A DNA stretch of 10,625 bases from Euperipatoides rowelli (taxonomy: Eukaryota > Onychophora > Udeonychophora > Euonychophora > Peripatopsidae). The stretch lies in the NCBI GenBank assembly GCA_003024985.2, contig PXIH01S0006292.1. One strand, 5' to 3'. A program made the translations under genes and the position numbers. Shown piece after piece: positions 1 to 8,080 of this stretch (the first letter of the stretch is position 1; every line of letters starts with the position of its first letter). Below the pieces are notes generated by a model. That model searched no databases. It worked only from the letters and a program-made list of their open reading frames with translations, and was not told where the DNA came from.

Positions 1-815
1 CCGTACCTGTCTAAACAAAATCTGTTTCTATATCTTTGAATAGAAGCCACCATTCAATTTGTCAGCATAGTCTTCTAGTAAATCAATGTGTAATTTTAAC
101 ATACCATGTAAACTATCAATAGTTGCTAACATCGTCTGCATAACTTAGTACGTTTCTTAGTCTATTTGATACCAAATCATAATGCTGACAAGACAGGCCC
201 TGAGGGAGACCACATTATATTACATTTAATGTTTCCTATTCTAATTTCTAGTTCTAAAAGGTTGAGCATATAGGAAATTAATAATCCAATTTACAGTATA
301 GCCAGACAGTATATTCCAGCGGGACTTGACATAATTGCTGTTTATTAGACTATCAATACAAAGTAAATTGAAAGCATGAGAGAGGTCAAAGTAAATACTA
401 CCTACTTTAAATGTCCATCTCTTAGTTTTGTCCATTGATTAATTGAAGTGGTTAATACAATTTTCAGTTGGGCAACCACTTCTAAATCCATGTTGTTATA
501 CTAAAGTTTGGGTCAATATAAGATAGTATTCTATTAAAAATATTCCTTTCCACTATTTTTGCTAACACATTTAATAGATAAATACATATTGGGTGATAAT
601 TTGTATATCCACTACCTTTTTAAAAGTAGGCAATTTCAGTAGCCAATTTGTTTCCAAGTCTTTCAAAATGCCATTTGATAATGATTCATTTATCGATTCA
701 CAAATTGAGAAAAGAAAAACTGCAAACAGTTTAATAGTTAGGGACACCATCCGGTCCCACCACATAAGAATTTTTCAGACGATTTTTTTTTTTACTTCAT
801 CAATGTCAATTACTT
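1..815 (-). pseudogene. Decayed non-LTR (LINE) reverse transcriptase fragment, open at the left edge
   Basis: This is a broken copy of a LINE reverse transcriptase, the enzyme that copies element RNA into DNA at a nicked target. Reading the minus strand in three frames, the family's motifs appear in the expected order: IDIDEV (793-810), GPDGVP (740-757), PTFKK (616-630), VLAKIVERN at the right end of a block at 514-570, HGFRSGCPTE (463-492), FDLSHAFN (367-390, the first catalytic Asp region), GLPQG (197-211) and YADDV (ending near 128, with YADD at 131-142, the catalytic Asp pair). The motifs fall in different frames and stops intervene, so no intact protein remains. GLPQG and YADD are only about 18 codons apart, shorter than usual, so a deletion is likely. 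The order and wording of the motifs fit Jockey/CR1/L2-like elements; I cannot assign a clade. No endonuclease domain is recognisable upstream. Confidence 0.85.
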
Positions 816-1121
816 GAGTAATACAGTATCCTAGTTGGATTGTTTAAATTAAGTATATTGCCATTATCAGAGTAAAAATTAGCAATTTCTTCAATTATCA
901 CAGAATATTTTTGAATGAACTTGGAAAATGAATAATCTTATGTTGCATGTCAAATTAAAACCCTTGAAAGACCTTTAAAATGGCACAAAAACATGGGTCT
1001 AGTTCAACTACAGACAGAGTAATATGCATTTGAAGTTCGATTAACAGGTGAAATTATGATTTTTTTAAATGCTTATAATTAACGGGTTAGCGGAAAAATA
1101 AAAAATAAATTTCTTCATTTC
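816..1121. other. AT-rich stretch between LINE remnant and flanking repeat
   Basis: There is no convincing gene here. The minus strand next to the reverse transcriptase remnant could be an older upstream part of the same element, since it keeps short open segments such as one reading EEIANFYSDN. The similarity is too weak to extend the call. Confidence 0.4.
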
Positions 1122-1141
1122 TATTACAATTATACCAAGTT
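1122..1141 (+). repeat. Left copy of a perfect 20-bp direct repeat (putative target-site duplication)
   Basis: TATTACAATTATACCAAGTT occurs here and again, identical, at 2809-2828. The sequences just outside and just inside the two copies differ, as expected for a target-site duplication made by insertion of the DNA between them. Confidence 0.75.
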
Positions 1142-1404
1142 AATAATAATTTGCATGAGGAAAGATAGTTTGTCCCAGACCATAGGTCACAATGTTTGAT
1201 ATACCCATGTGAACCCATGCATCAAATTCATGACATGTCCCACATGAGTATAAATGAGATAGGATGATAGCATGTCCCACCTTGGCCAACCCGAGGTTCC
1301 CCGTAACTTCAGCGCCAGCAAAGACCGAGTTTATCAGGTAAAGAGTTGGATGAATAAGAAGGTTTAGAAAGAGGTAATAGGAGCAGGTCTTTGGCCATTC
1401 AGGC

Positions 1405-1512
1405 ATTGCCTGAGTTCTACAGATCGAACCCAAAGAACCTTAAGTATGGTGCTTTTCCCCTTTTCTTTTTCACCATTTATCCTACCCTTTTCTTTCTTCA
1501 TTTCTCTTCCTT
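1405..1512 (-). repeat. Copy 1 of a diverged internal duplication
   Basis: The plus strand carries ATTGCCTGAGTT, then ACAGATCGAACCCAAAGAAC, then a long pyrimidine-rich tract starting TATGGTGCTTTTCCCC. The same order recurs near 1795-1905. On the minus strand both copies can be read as GKxxYxxxFFGFxL or close to it, but stops follow, so I do not call a gene. Confidence 0.55.
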
Positions 1513-1644
1513 TCCATTGTTCTTATTACGATTAAACAGTTTATTTTTCTGATGAATTTTCTTCTCTTTCTGAAATTTTTCTTCTATATCCGACTTAATA
1601 AATAATTTATTAGAAATGGCCACCAAGTTACCAACTAATTTTCC

Positions 1645-1657
1645 TTTTTTTTTTTTT
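1645..1657 (-). other. 13-base T run, possible internal poly(A) tail on the minus strand
   Basis: On the minus strand this is an A13 run preceded by AT-rich sequence containing AATAAAA-like hexamers (1660-1675). It could be the tail of an element or transcript nested within the 1142-2808 insert. Homopolymer runs of this length are common here, so this is only a possibility. Confidence 0.25.
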
Positions 1658-1794
1658 AATTTTATTTTAATTCAGTAAGATTAGTGGTTACTCCCCTTTA
1701 TCGTGTCGTTCAGTATCATCTTCCAGGGTTTCAAATTTTGTCTTCCTGCTTCAAGATTTGATACCCAAAGCAGGTTTTGGGACTATTGCCAGAG

Positions 1795-1905
1795 TTGTAT
1801 ATAATGTATATAGATACAGACCGAACCCAAAGAACTTAATTCCGTATGTTACCTTTCCCTCTTCCTTGCCCTCTACTCATTACTTTTTCACTTCATTTTC
1901 TTGCT
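1795..1905 (-). repeat. Copy 2 of a diverged internal duplication
   Basis: The plus strand carries ATTGCCAGAGTT, a short AT insert, ACAGACCGAACCCAAAGAAC (differing by one base from copy 1), and a pyrimidine-rich tract that aligns loosely with 1440-1512. Spacing between copies is about 390 bp. Two degraded tandem units of one element, or an old duplication, would explain this. Confidence 0.55.
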
Positions 1906-2706
1906 TTCGTCTTATTTAGGATACAACTAATTCTTCTCGTGATAGTTTTTCTTATTCTGTGCCTTCATCTTCTGTGTCACACTTGTGTTTTGTAATATTT
2001 CTTTAGGTATAGTACCAGAATCATAATCCAGCATTAGGACCATGAACCTTCTGTTATTTCTATAAATAAGGACCTAATATTTGCTATCTGTTTTGTTATT
2101 TGTAAGTTATTATGATTGCTCTTTCTCCCAATATCTTCAATGATGCTATATTACGTTTTATACAATGATTTCCGTGGTACCTTGTTTTTCTTGGTGTTGG
2201 ATTTTTTTTCTCACATCTGATACTTTGTACTACCTCTAAATTGTCCTTTTAAGTTTTTCTGACAATCTTTAAATGATCTGGCGATATTTTAATAGATAAA
2301 AATTATAGATTATCTCGCCTCCATATTATGCTGCAATGTATTAGTTATTATCCCCCTTTTATTTCTCCCTCCCTTTTTTTCATATGTATTGGTTTCCTTT
2401 GACATTCCAATGCTTCCTCCTTGATTTAGCTCATCTGTTTATTTTTATAATGCCAAATGTATACCAAATTGTCTTTTCCAGGAATAAATTGGGTCAATTA
2501 TTAATCAGAGTAAAATTTATTTATTTAAAGGATGTCTTAACTCTTTTGAAAGCATTGGACGAGGTTATCTTTGATATTTCTTTTATTTATTCTTTTGTGG
2601 ATGAAGGATTTAGGGCTTCTATTTGTTGTGCAGTGCTATATTCATTGCAAAAATTTTACGAACTATGATTTCTCTGGTTATTTCTGTTTTCAACGGTAAT
2701 AAATTT

Positions 2707-2722
2707 TTAAGAGTACTCTTAA
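2707..2722. repeat. 16-bp perfect palindrome TTAAGAGTACTCTTAA
   Basis: Every base pairs with its mirror position. It lies about 90 bp inside the right (presumed 5') end of the putative insertion. A dyad of this kind could be a protein-binding site or chance; nothing else nearby decides. Confidence 0.6.
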
Positions 2723-2808
2723 GTTGCACCATTTATACAACAGTTAAGATGTTAATCCAGCCACCTCTGATTATTTCTCAAATTGAATGTTTCAATAGTT
2801 ACCAATTT

Positions 2809-2828
2809 TATTACAATTATACCAAGTT
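2809..2828 (+). repeat. Right copy of the perfect 20-bp direct repeat
   Basis: This is identical over 20 bases to 1122-1141. By rough base-composition reasoning a chance 20-bp match within this window is very unlikely. Confidence 0.75.
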
Positions 2829-3234
2829 TCATAAAAATATCAAATTTTTGGTTGATTGATATGGAATTACCGGGCACTAATAAAGATATGTTTTTCATTT
2901 GTTAGTGTATCATTTTTCAAGCCGCTACCAATTTTTTTTTATAATACACTGGGGTGAAAGGCTATAATCTAGACAAAGAAAATATTAAATGTTTATATTA
3001 CCCTTGAAATTTATTAAATCAGTAGCCTACTCAATAACGTCAATGACAAAGTATTCAATATTTATATGTACAGTAGCTTTCACCAACTCAAAATCTTCAT
3101 ATTGGAACATTTAAAAAAAATCCTAAGGTTTAAAAAATAGTTTAGCTTTTTTTTTTAATGTTACCATTAATTGCATTATTTAATTTTTGTTTAATGCATA
3201 TAAGATACATCCTAGGCTATAAGTAACTATTGTA

Positions 3235-3250
3235 AAATAAAATTTTATTT
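3235..3250. promoter_or_regulatory. 16-bp palindrome holding AATAAA on both strands
   Basis: AAATAAAATTTTATTT reads the same on both strands, giving AATAAA on the plus strand at 3236-3241 and on the minus strand at 3244-3249. It could act as a two-way poly(A) signal, but such strings also arise readily in AT-rich DNA. Confidence 0.3.
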
Positions 3251-4175
3251 GTCGATTGTAAACATCTTATACAAAGACAACTTTCATAAAAGTCAATGTA
3301 AATTACAAAGATCACTAAAAACAAACAGTATTGATACTAATAGAAAAGCAATACAAATTTAGGACAGTTTTTTTAAATGTTTTGAGAAAAAAAAAATGGA
3401 GGGGAAAAAAAAGTTGACAAATAAAAACATTACAAATATTTTGATAAAAATTGATAGTGTACAGTCAGATCATTTTTACAAATTAAAAATAAGCAGTGAA
3501 TCGACGAATAACAGGACAATTCTTAACAAATTCTTTTTGACGGACATAATCAAATTAAAATTGTAACAATAATAAAACTTATGTGAATCAATTATAAGCT
3601 GGATCATTTACATACCAACTTGATTTTCACTTATCCACAATATAGTATGGAATTTACTGCTCGTCTCGATTTTTTTCCATGTCCCATCGATTCAAGAAAA
3701 ATGGCCAATCACAATATTTTATTAAAAATGTCAAATGTAACCGACAATTTACTGTTAAGGTTCAAAATACATTTAATGTACTGTATCATTCTCAAAACAA
3801 GATTAAATTTTACAAGAGGGGCAAACATCTAAAAACTATTATCACAAAAGACAGGTTTCTGAAGATTTCAAATAAAATCAAGAAATTACAAATATGGATG
3901 TGCAAAACTGGAAAATATGTAGGTTATACATAATCTGACTCACAAATTACATAAAAATTAGTATTTTAAATATATTAAGACAGCCATCTTGAGAAATAAC
4001 TTTAAAAAAAAAAAAAGCATCAATTTTTTTTTATGCATTAACACAAAATAATTTTCTTCCTTTTTTTATCAGATTTTTAATAAATGAAATCAAATTTTTA
4101 ATTTCAATATAAAAGGGCAACAGAAATGTATGGCTATTCCAATTTAAAATGGAATTTCTATACAAGGATATAAAT

Positions 4176-4198
4176 TTTATTGAGCTATTTTAGCTCAA
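4176..4198 (-). promoter_or_regulatory. 8-bp stem-loop directly followed by AATAAA (minus strand)
   Basis: TTGAGCTA and TAGCTCAA (4180-4198) form a perfect stem with a 3-base loop. On the minus strand the stem runs straight into AATAAA (4176-4181). It lies about 540 bases past the stop of the RRM gene and could mark an alternative transcript end. It is not a histone-type 3' stem-loop. Confidence 0.3.
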
Positions 4199-4671
4199 CA
4201 AAACTACCATTTCAATTTTCCAGATTAAAAAATCTGTGACCAGCAGCCATAATTGCACAAGCTGTCTAAATAACTAGTTTCAACTTATATAGTGTATTAC
4301 ATGAAAATGATTATATACAGTACCTATAGATTAAACACTAATTTACATATGTCCTTACCAAGGTCTTTAGGTTTAAAATACTTTTGTGTATTTATAAGTT
4401 TGTAATATATGATTACACTAGATGTTAAAAAAAATTACACTAGGCCAGTTACAGTATGTCTGTTTATTTTAATTGATCTTATCTCTTGAAACAAAGTATT
4501 ATTGAACTAAACCTATTATTTCAGAGCATAGGATTAAAATCCTTACCAAATTTCCTCAAAATTTGAACAGTTAAATTTTTGTGTTCAGCTGGATATAGAA
4601 TGGCCCTGATAGAATTTAATGGGAAACTAACTCAAGAAATAATACACATTTAAAGATAATGTAACTTGTGT

Positions 4672-4705
4672 TTTATTTTATTCGCCAGGTGAACGTTTTT
4701 TTATT
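4672..4705 (-). terminator. Candidate proximal poly(A) signals of the RRM gene
   Basis: Reading the minus strand, AATAAA occurs 16 bases past the stop codon (4700-4705) and twice more at 4677-4682 and 4672-4677, inside an AATAAAATAAAA string. The nearest would give a very short 3' UTR; the later pair is the more ordinary choice. I cannot see which is used. Confidence 0.5.
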
Positions 4706-4721
4706 AAAACAAAAAGGTATT

Positions 4722-6473
4722 TTAGTAATTATAAGACCGACGAAAACCTCTGTTGTCAACATTTCTATCTCTGTTAGGTCCACGATTTCCTCTGTCACGA
4801 TCTGTATATGATCCACCTGAAGCTCCATAACTGTCTTGATTATCATATCGGCGATTTTTCCAGTTTCCTCCTGCACCACTTCCTCCACCACTTCCTCCAC
4901 CTCTTCTGTTATCACCACGATAATATTCTTGTTCATCACTTTTTCTCTTTCTATTGCGATAATCATTATCCATATTTCGGCTCGAATCACGATTGTTTTG
5001 AAAATTCATCATGTTACCCATAAAAGGATTCATGCCCATCATAGATGCATTCATACCACCCATCATATTTAAAAGATTTGGCATATTATTCAACATATCA
5101 GAATTCCACATCATGTTCTGCCCCATCCTATCTCGACGTCCACTTTGTCCATCTCTTGTACGATCTGTCATCATATTTCTAGGAGAACTCTGCACCCAGT
5201 TGCGATCACGTCCACGAGTAATTCGACCACGACTACGTAGAGGCAGCCCACGTTTAATTCTGTTCATTTGAAGTCTACGTGAAATTTGTAATCTTCGCTC
5301 CCGATCATCTCTTGATCTATTACGACTGCCAGATCTGCGCCTGGCTCTTTCAGCTCTTGCTTTCGATTTTTCCTTATATTCTTTAAGAGACTGAATATAA
5401 ATTTGTCTATCATCTTTATCATCTTCAATACTTATTCCTTCATATTTAGTTTGGCATTCTGTAGTCATTTCAACAGTTTCAAATTCCAAAAAAGCATGAC
5501 CTTTGCATTGGCCGGTGTTATCTAGAGGCATATTGATTTTCTGAGCTTCTGAAAATATGGCCTGCAGCATCTCTTCTGTGGTTGTCAATGGAAGATTTAG
5601 CAAAACTAATGTCTTTGTTTCATCAAAAGCAGCTAATTCATCTTCCTGAGCATCTTTTTGCTTTTCAGCCCCTTTTTCTCCATCTTTCTGTTCCTGGCTA
5701 TCTTTTCCACCATCACCACCTTTCATATATCTGTCTAGTTCTTTTCCAACTTCATACCAAGTTGATGGGGCATCATTTTCTTCCAGATTTCGGATTCCAA
5801 TAGTTCTTTCTTCAACAACTATTTCTTTAATATCTTCTTCAGCTTTGGTTGCATCTTCTAAAGTATTGAAACGACATTCAACTATGCCTCTTTTCCCAAT
5901 TTTTGTCTGCAAAAAACGAATCTGACAATGGTAGCAACTTTCAAGTACACTCTTGACTTTTTCATGTTGCATATCCTCCAAAGTGACATTACAAATTAAC
6001 AATGTACGGCGACGCATTCCGACAGCAGGTTTTTTCCTATCACGTTTTTGTGAATCTCTATCTGATGATTTGTACACAGATGATGGTGGAACTTTTTTAG
6101 CTCCCCCAGTGGTTTTCTTTACTTTCTTACCATCTATTTCCATTAATGTTTCAGTAGTACCCTTTTCTTCAGTCTTTGTCTCCTCAGATTTATTTTCATT
6201 TGCTTCAGTTTTATCATCAGTTTTGTCAGCATCAGTTTTGTCAGCATCAGTTTTGTCAGCATCAGTTTTGTCAGCATCAATTTTGTCATCATCAGTTTTG
6301 TCACCGTCAGTTTTATTCTCGGTGGTTGCTTTGTCTTCCTCCTCTTGAACAGTTTCTGATTTGCTATCAGTTTCATCCTCACCAATACCAAGCAGCCGGG
6401 CCTCCTCATTTTCATCTATTTCAGCAGTTACATCCAGGGAATCAGTCTTTGCAATTTCCTCAGAGGTAGCCAT
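4722..6473 (-). CDS. Two-RRM RNA-binding protein with acidic N-terminus and Arg/Gly-rich tail (nucleolin/hnRNP-like layout)
   Basis: The gene encodes 583 residues in a single open frame. Order of parts: acidic, Thr/Lys/Asp-rich N-terminus (about 1-110) with DKTDA repeats (57-88); a basic linker with KRDRKKP (143-149); RRM1 (about 156-230; RNP2-like LLICNV 158-163, RNP1-like RGIVECRF 195-202); a charged Lys/Glu/Gln linker; RRM2 (about 287-365; LVLLNL 289-294, KGHAFLEF 324-331); an Arg-rich, partly RS-like stretch (370-425); a Met/Asn-rich segment (443-493); a basic cluster RNRKRK (506-511); then Gly- and Arg-rich sequence ending YNY. Typical RRMs bind single-stranded RNA through the aromatic residues of RNP1; RRM1 has Ile/Val/Cys there and keeps only a final Phe, while RRM2 keeps Phe. 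A nuclear RNA-processing or nucleolar role is inferred. The ATG is well supported: A at -3, G at +4, and an in-frame stop at 6525-6527. The lack of introns is notable; a retrogene is possible. I cannot name an ortholog. Confidence 0.93.
   Translation of the reverse strand: MATSEEIAKTDSLDVTAEIDENEEARLLGIGEDETDSKSETVQEEEDKATTENKTDGDKTDDDKIDADKTDADKTDADKTDADKTDDKTEANENKSEETKTEEKGTTETLMEIDGKKVKKTTGGAKKVPPSSVYKSSDRDSQKRDRKKPAVGMRRRTLLICNVTLEDMQHEKVKSVLESCYHCQIRFLQTKIGKRGIVECRFNTLEDATKAEEDIKEIVVEERTIGIRNLEENDAPSTWYEVGKELDRYMKGGDGGKDSQEQKDGEKGAEKQKDAQEDELAAFDETKTLVLLNLPLTTTEEMLQAIFSEAQKINMPLDNTGQCKGHAFLEFETVEMTTECQTKYEGISIEDDKDDRQIYIQSLKEYKEKSKARAERARRRSGSRNRSRDDRERRLQISRRLQMNRIKRGLPLRSRGRITRGRDRNWVQSSPRNMMTDRTRDGQSGRRDRMGQNMMWNSDMLNNMPNLLNMMGGMNASMMGMNPFMGNMMNFQNNRDSSRNMDNDYRNRKRKSDEQEYYRGDNRRGGGSGGGSGAGGNWKNRRYDNQDSYGASGGSYTDRDRGNRGPNRDRNVDNRGFRRSYNY
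6210..6305 (-). repeat. In-frame 15-bp tandem repeat coding for DKTDA units
   Basis: About six units of 15 bp (plus strand GCATCAGTTTTGTCA) encode DKTDA in the acidic N-terminus. The central three or four units are nearly identical at the DNA level while the edges differ (DDDKI, DDKTE). This pattern fits recent slippage in the middle of an older repeat. Unit number is likely to vary between individuals. Confidence 0.85.
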
Positions 6474-6570
6474 TGTTAATTTTCAAGAAAATAAATGAAT
6501 ATGAAACTTTGAAGTTTGGATTAGTTTAAGAATGATGCTCCACAATCTTCAGAAATTTACTTCGGACTAA

Positions 6571-6597
6571 CTGTATATCTATACAAAGAGAAACAGA
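6571..6597 (-). promoter_or_regulatory. Candidate 3' splice site upstream of the RRM gene start
   Basis: On the minus strand a pyrimidine-rich run (TTCTGTTTCTCTTT) is followed by TATAGATATACAG, with AG at 6571-6572. An exon starting at 6570 would leave a 97-base untranslated leader before the ATG. A 5' UTR intron would reconcile the intronless coding region with an ordinary gene, but no donor was identified. Confidence 0.35.
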
Positions 6598-7405
6598 ATT
6601 TAAAATTAAACATTTTAGTAAATACAGCATAATGAAAATCATTAAATTCTAACAAAATAAAATATTCAATTTTTGTTTTATTTACGAGGCAGTTGTATAT
6701 TTTATAGTTTTACATAGGGTAAAATGTAAGAACTCATATACTTTACCCTATAAAATGGAAAGTTATTTTTAAAATTAAAATATTTAGGTCTAATTGCCTT
6801 GGGAAATAAATGAGGGATAAAAATGAGACAAAATACTCAAGAGACAAAATAATCTAAATAGTAAAAAAAAAGATTAAGGTTTTTTTCTTTCTGTTTACGA
6901 TTAACTTGAAATCAATAATTAATTTTTAATATCACATTTAGGGCCTATTCCTAATACCATAAAATAAAACCTTATCTTCAAGAGAATGAAAATGGGGTAG
7001 TTAAGGTGATTTACAGTAGGCTATATTTCTAATTAGAGAAATAAAGGAGTAGGTTACCATAATCTTTTTACACAAATTAGTTATTTCTTTGTCCTGAAAT
7101 TATTTTTAGGAAATATAGGCAAACTGTTCCGAAATATAAAAATATTTACTCCATACAAGATTAAAACAATGGTACAGTGGTGTTCAGAATATTAAATTGG
7201 GAAAATACCAAATATTCGGTACTGAATAGCAATCATAGCATTAACATACATGTACAGTATTTTTTTTTTTAAAGAAGTTAGGTGATGTAGATTTAATAAA
7301 TAAGGAATTTACAGTAGTGATGAGCGATTTTGCAGGATGAATCTAATCAGTGAATCGATGCAATTCAATTAACTTATTCAAAGAATTTCAACAAATTGTG
7401 AATCG
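6598..7405. other. AT-rich stretch upstream of the RRM gene
   Basis: No gene is supported. If the gene has no 5' intron, its promoter lies in the left part; if it does, this is intron sequence. No convincing TATA box can be singled out because TATA-like strings are everywhere. The right part, from about 7310, has CAGTAGTGATGAGCGATT and two GTGAATCGAT copies (7350-7359, 7398-7407). These resemble the GAATCGATT-rich ends of some hAT-like elements, as a loose impression only. Confidence 0.35.
6714..6751. repeat. Perfect 10-bp inverted repeat with 18-base loop
   Basis: ATAGGGTAAA (6714-6723) is matched exactly by TTTACCCTAT (6742-6751). It lies about 240 bases upstream of the RRM gene's ATG, in promoter or 5' intron sequence. 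It could be a hairpin in the transcript or a small foldback repeat. Confidence 0.6.
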
Positions 7406-7433
7406 ATTACCGTAAAATGCCGAGCAAGGGCGC
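7406..7433 (+). repeat. Left terminal inverted repeat
   Basis: This 28-bp arm differs from the reverse complement of 8067-8094 at three positions (A/G at 10, G/C at 19, G/A at 24). Its inner part, AGCAAGGGCGC, is the reverse complement of the motif repeated throughout the element. Confidence 0.8.
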
Positions 7434-7435
7434 AT

Positions 7436-8080
7436 GCGCTCTTATCATTCGTTTGGGGGGAAATGGGGGGGGGGCGCTCTTGTTCGGCTCCATGCTAAGA
7501 AACCTTAGATTTACCACAATGCATTGCAAAATGGACATGGCGCTCTTGCTTGGATACACTTTGAATTCTTTAAAAAGATTGTTTTTCAAAACGGCGCCCT
7601 TGCTTGGACATGCTTCCCAAAACTTTAGGAAAATGGCTGGTACACACTAAAACATGATGTCACACATCAATTAAAGGTTGTGCCAAGTAAGAGCGCCATG
7701 TAAATTAAAACTTTTACTTTTTAATTTACAGGCCTCTTTCGTTCTGCTTATGAGGATTCAACGTTATTCATAGAAGCTACAATATATGAGATGATGTAAA
7801 ACACATAAAAATGACATCACAGCATAATAATGTCAGTTGGTGACATGAAATTTTTTACATGGCGCTCTTGTATGGAGACCCTGTCCTGAACCTTAAATAA
7901 GGTAAAAGGAAGCAAAAATCTAGGGGGGCGCTCTTGCTTGGATACCCCTTGGATTTCCTTCAGAGTGATAAAAAAGTCAAAATGCAGTGATGGCGCTCTT
8001 GTTCAGCGATGGCGCTGTATACCTATGTTTTGACAAGAAATAGGGGGGGCGCCCTTGCTTGGTGGGGCGCTCTTGGTCGG
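7436..8080 (+). repeat. Array of GGCGCTCTTGCTTGG motifs in diverged 54-66-bp units
   Basis: Full or near-full plus-strand copies start at 7473, 7539, 7593, 7861, 7927, 7992, 8048 and 8066. Partial ones lie at 7436 and 8011, and reversed copies at 7681-7697 and in the left terminal repeat. Spacings of 66 and 54, then 66, 65 and 56 bp, suggest degenerate tandem units. A second word, AACYTTA or TTCYTTMA, recurs about 28 bp after the start of five units (7501, 7566, 7621, 7889, 7955). Several copies follow a run of G or the word CATG/GATG. Such subterminal repeats in other transposon families bind transposase; that role is inferred here. Confidence 0.75.

Larger units (their letters stand above)
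1142..2808 (-). mobile_element. Putative 1.67-kb retrotransposed insertion between 20-bp direct repeats
   Basis: The block is bounded by identical 20-bp direct repeats. Duplications of that length are typical of target-primed reverse transcription by LINE machinery and longer than most DNA transposons make. The minus-strand end next to the left repeat finishes in ATTATTATT, resembling the short ATT/TAA tails of some CR1/L2-type elements, so I place the element on the minus strand with its 3' end at the left. From about 1440 to 2400 the plus strand is rich in C and T, so the presumed sense strand is rich in A and G. No reverse transcriptase, endonuclease or other domain is recognisable inside, so it may be a 5'-truncated or non-autonomous copy. 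The orientation is less certain than the boundaries. Confidence 0.5.
2829..4671. other. AT-rich non-coding stretch, in part probably the 3' UTR of the RRM gene
   Basis: No gene is supported in this stretch. The short ORFs at 3620-3933 have no recognisable motif and low-complexity, AT-driven composition. The part nearest 4671 lies downstream of the minus-strand RRM gene and may be transcribed as extended 3' UTR. Minus-strand AATAAA hexamers at 4176-4181 and 3244-3249 could serve as distal poly(A) signals. Homopolymer A and T runs are frequent. Confidence 0.5.

Noticed and set aside
1140-1433. 97-codon minus-strand ORF at the left end of the insertion
   Set aside because: No recognisable motif, and its end lies exactly at the 20-bp repeat boundary. 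It looks like 3' non-coding sequence of the inserted element that happens to be open.
1421-1440. GGGTTCGATCTG (minus strand) as a Pol III B box of a tRNA-derived SINE
   Set aside because: It matches the B box only in part and no A box lies at a suitable distance upstream in either copy.
1122-2828. The 20-bp direct repeats as very short LTRs
   Set aside because: Far too short, with no TG...CA ends, primer-binding site or polypurine tract next to them.
2384-2859. Two overlapping plus-strand ORFs (94 and 78 codons)
   Set aside because: Composition is Phe/Leu/Ile-rich as expected from T-rich DNA; no domain, and the region lies in the presumed antisense strand of an insertion.
3620-3933. Plus-strand ORFs of 70 and 84 codons
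   Set aside because: AT-driven composition, no motif, and overlapping frames; likely chance within non-coding DNA or antisense to a 3' UTR.
4808-6469. Several plus-strand ORFs opposite the RRM gene, including a 131-codon one over the repeat
   Set aside because: They mirror the low-complexity coding sequence: His, Ser and Cys runs arise from the reverse of Asp-, Gly- and Met-rich codons. They are shadows of the real gene.
7339-7408. GTGAATCGAT repeats (7350-7359, 7398-7407) as a target duplication of the adjacent element
   Set aside because: Both copies lie on the same (left) side of the element, so they cannot be its target duplication.
7417-7650. 77-codon plus-strand ORF inside the MITE-like element
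   Set aside because: Explained by the G+C-rich repeated motif; the frame is not kept across the other repeat units.
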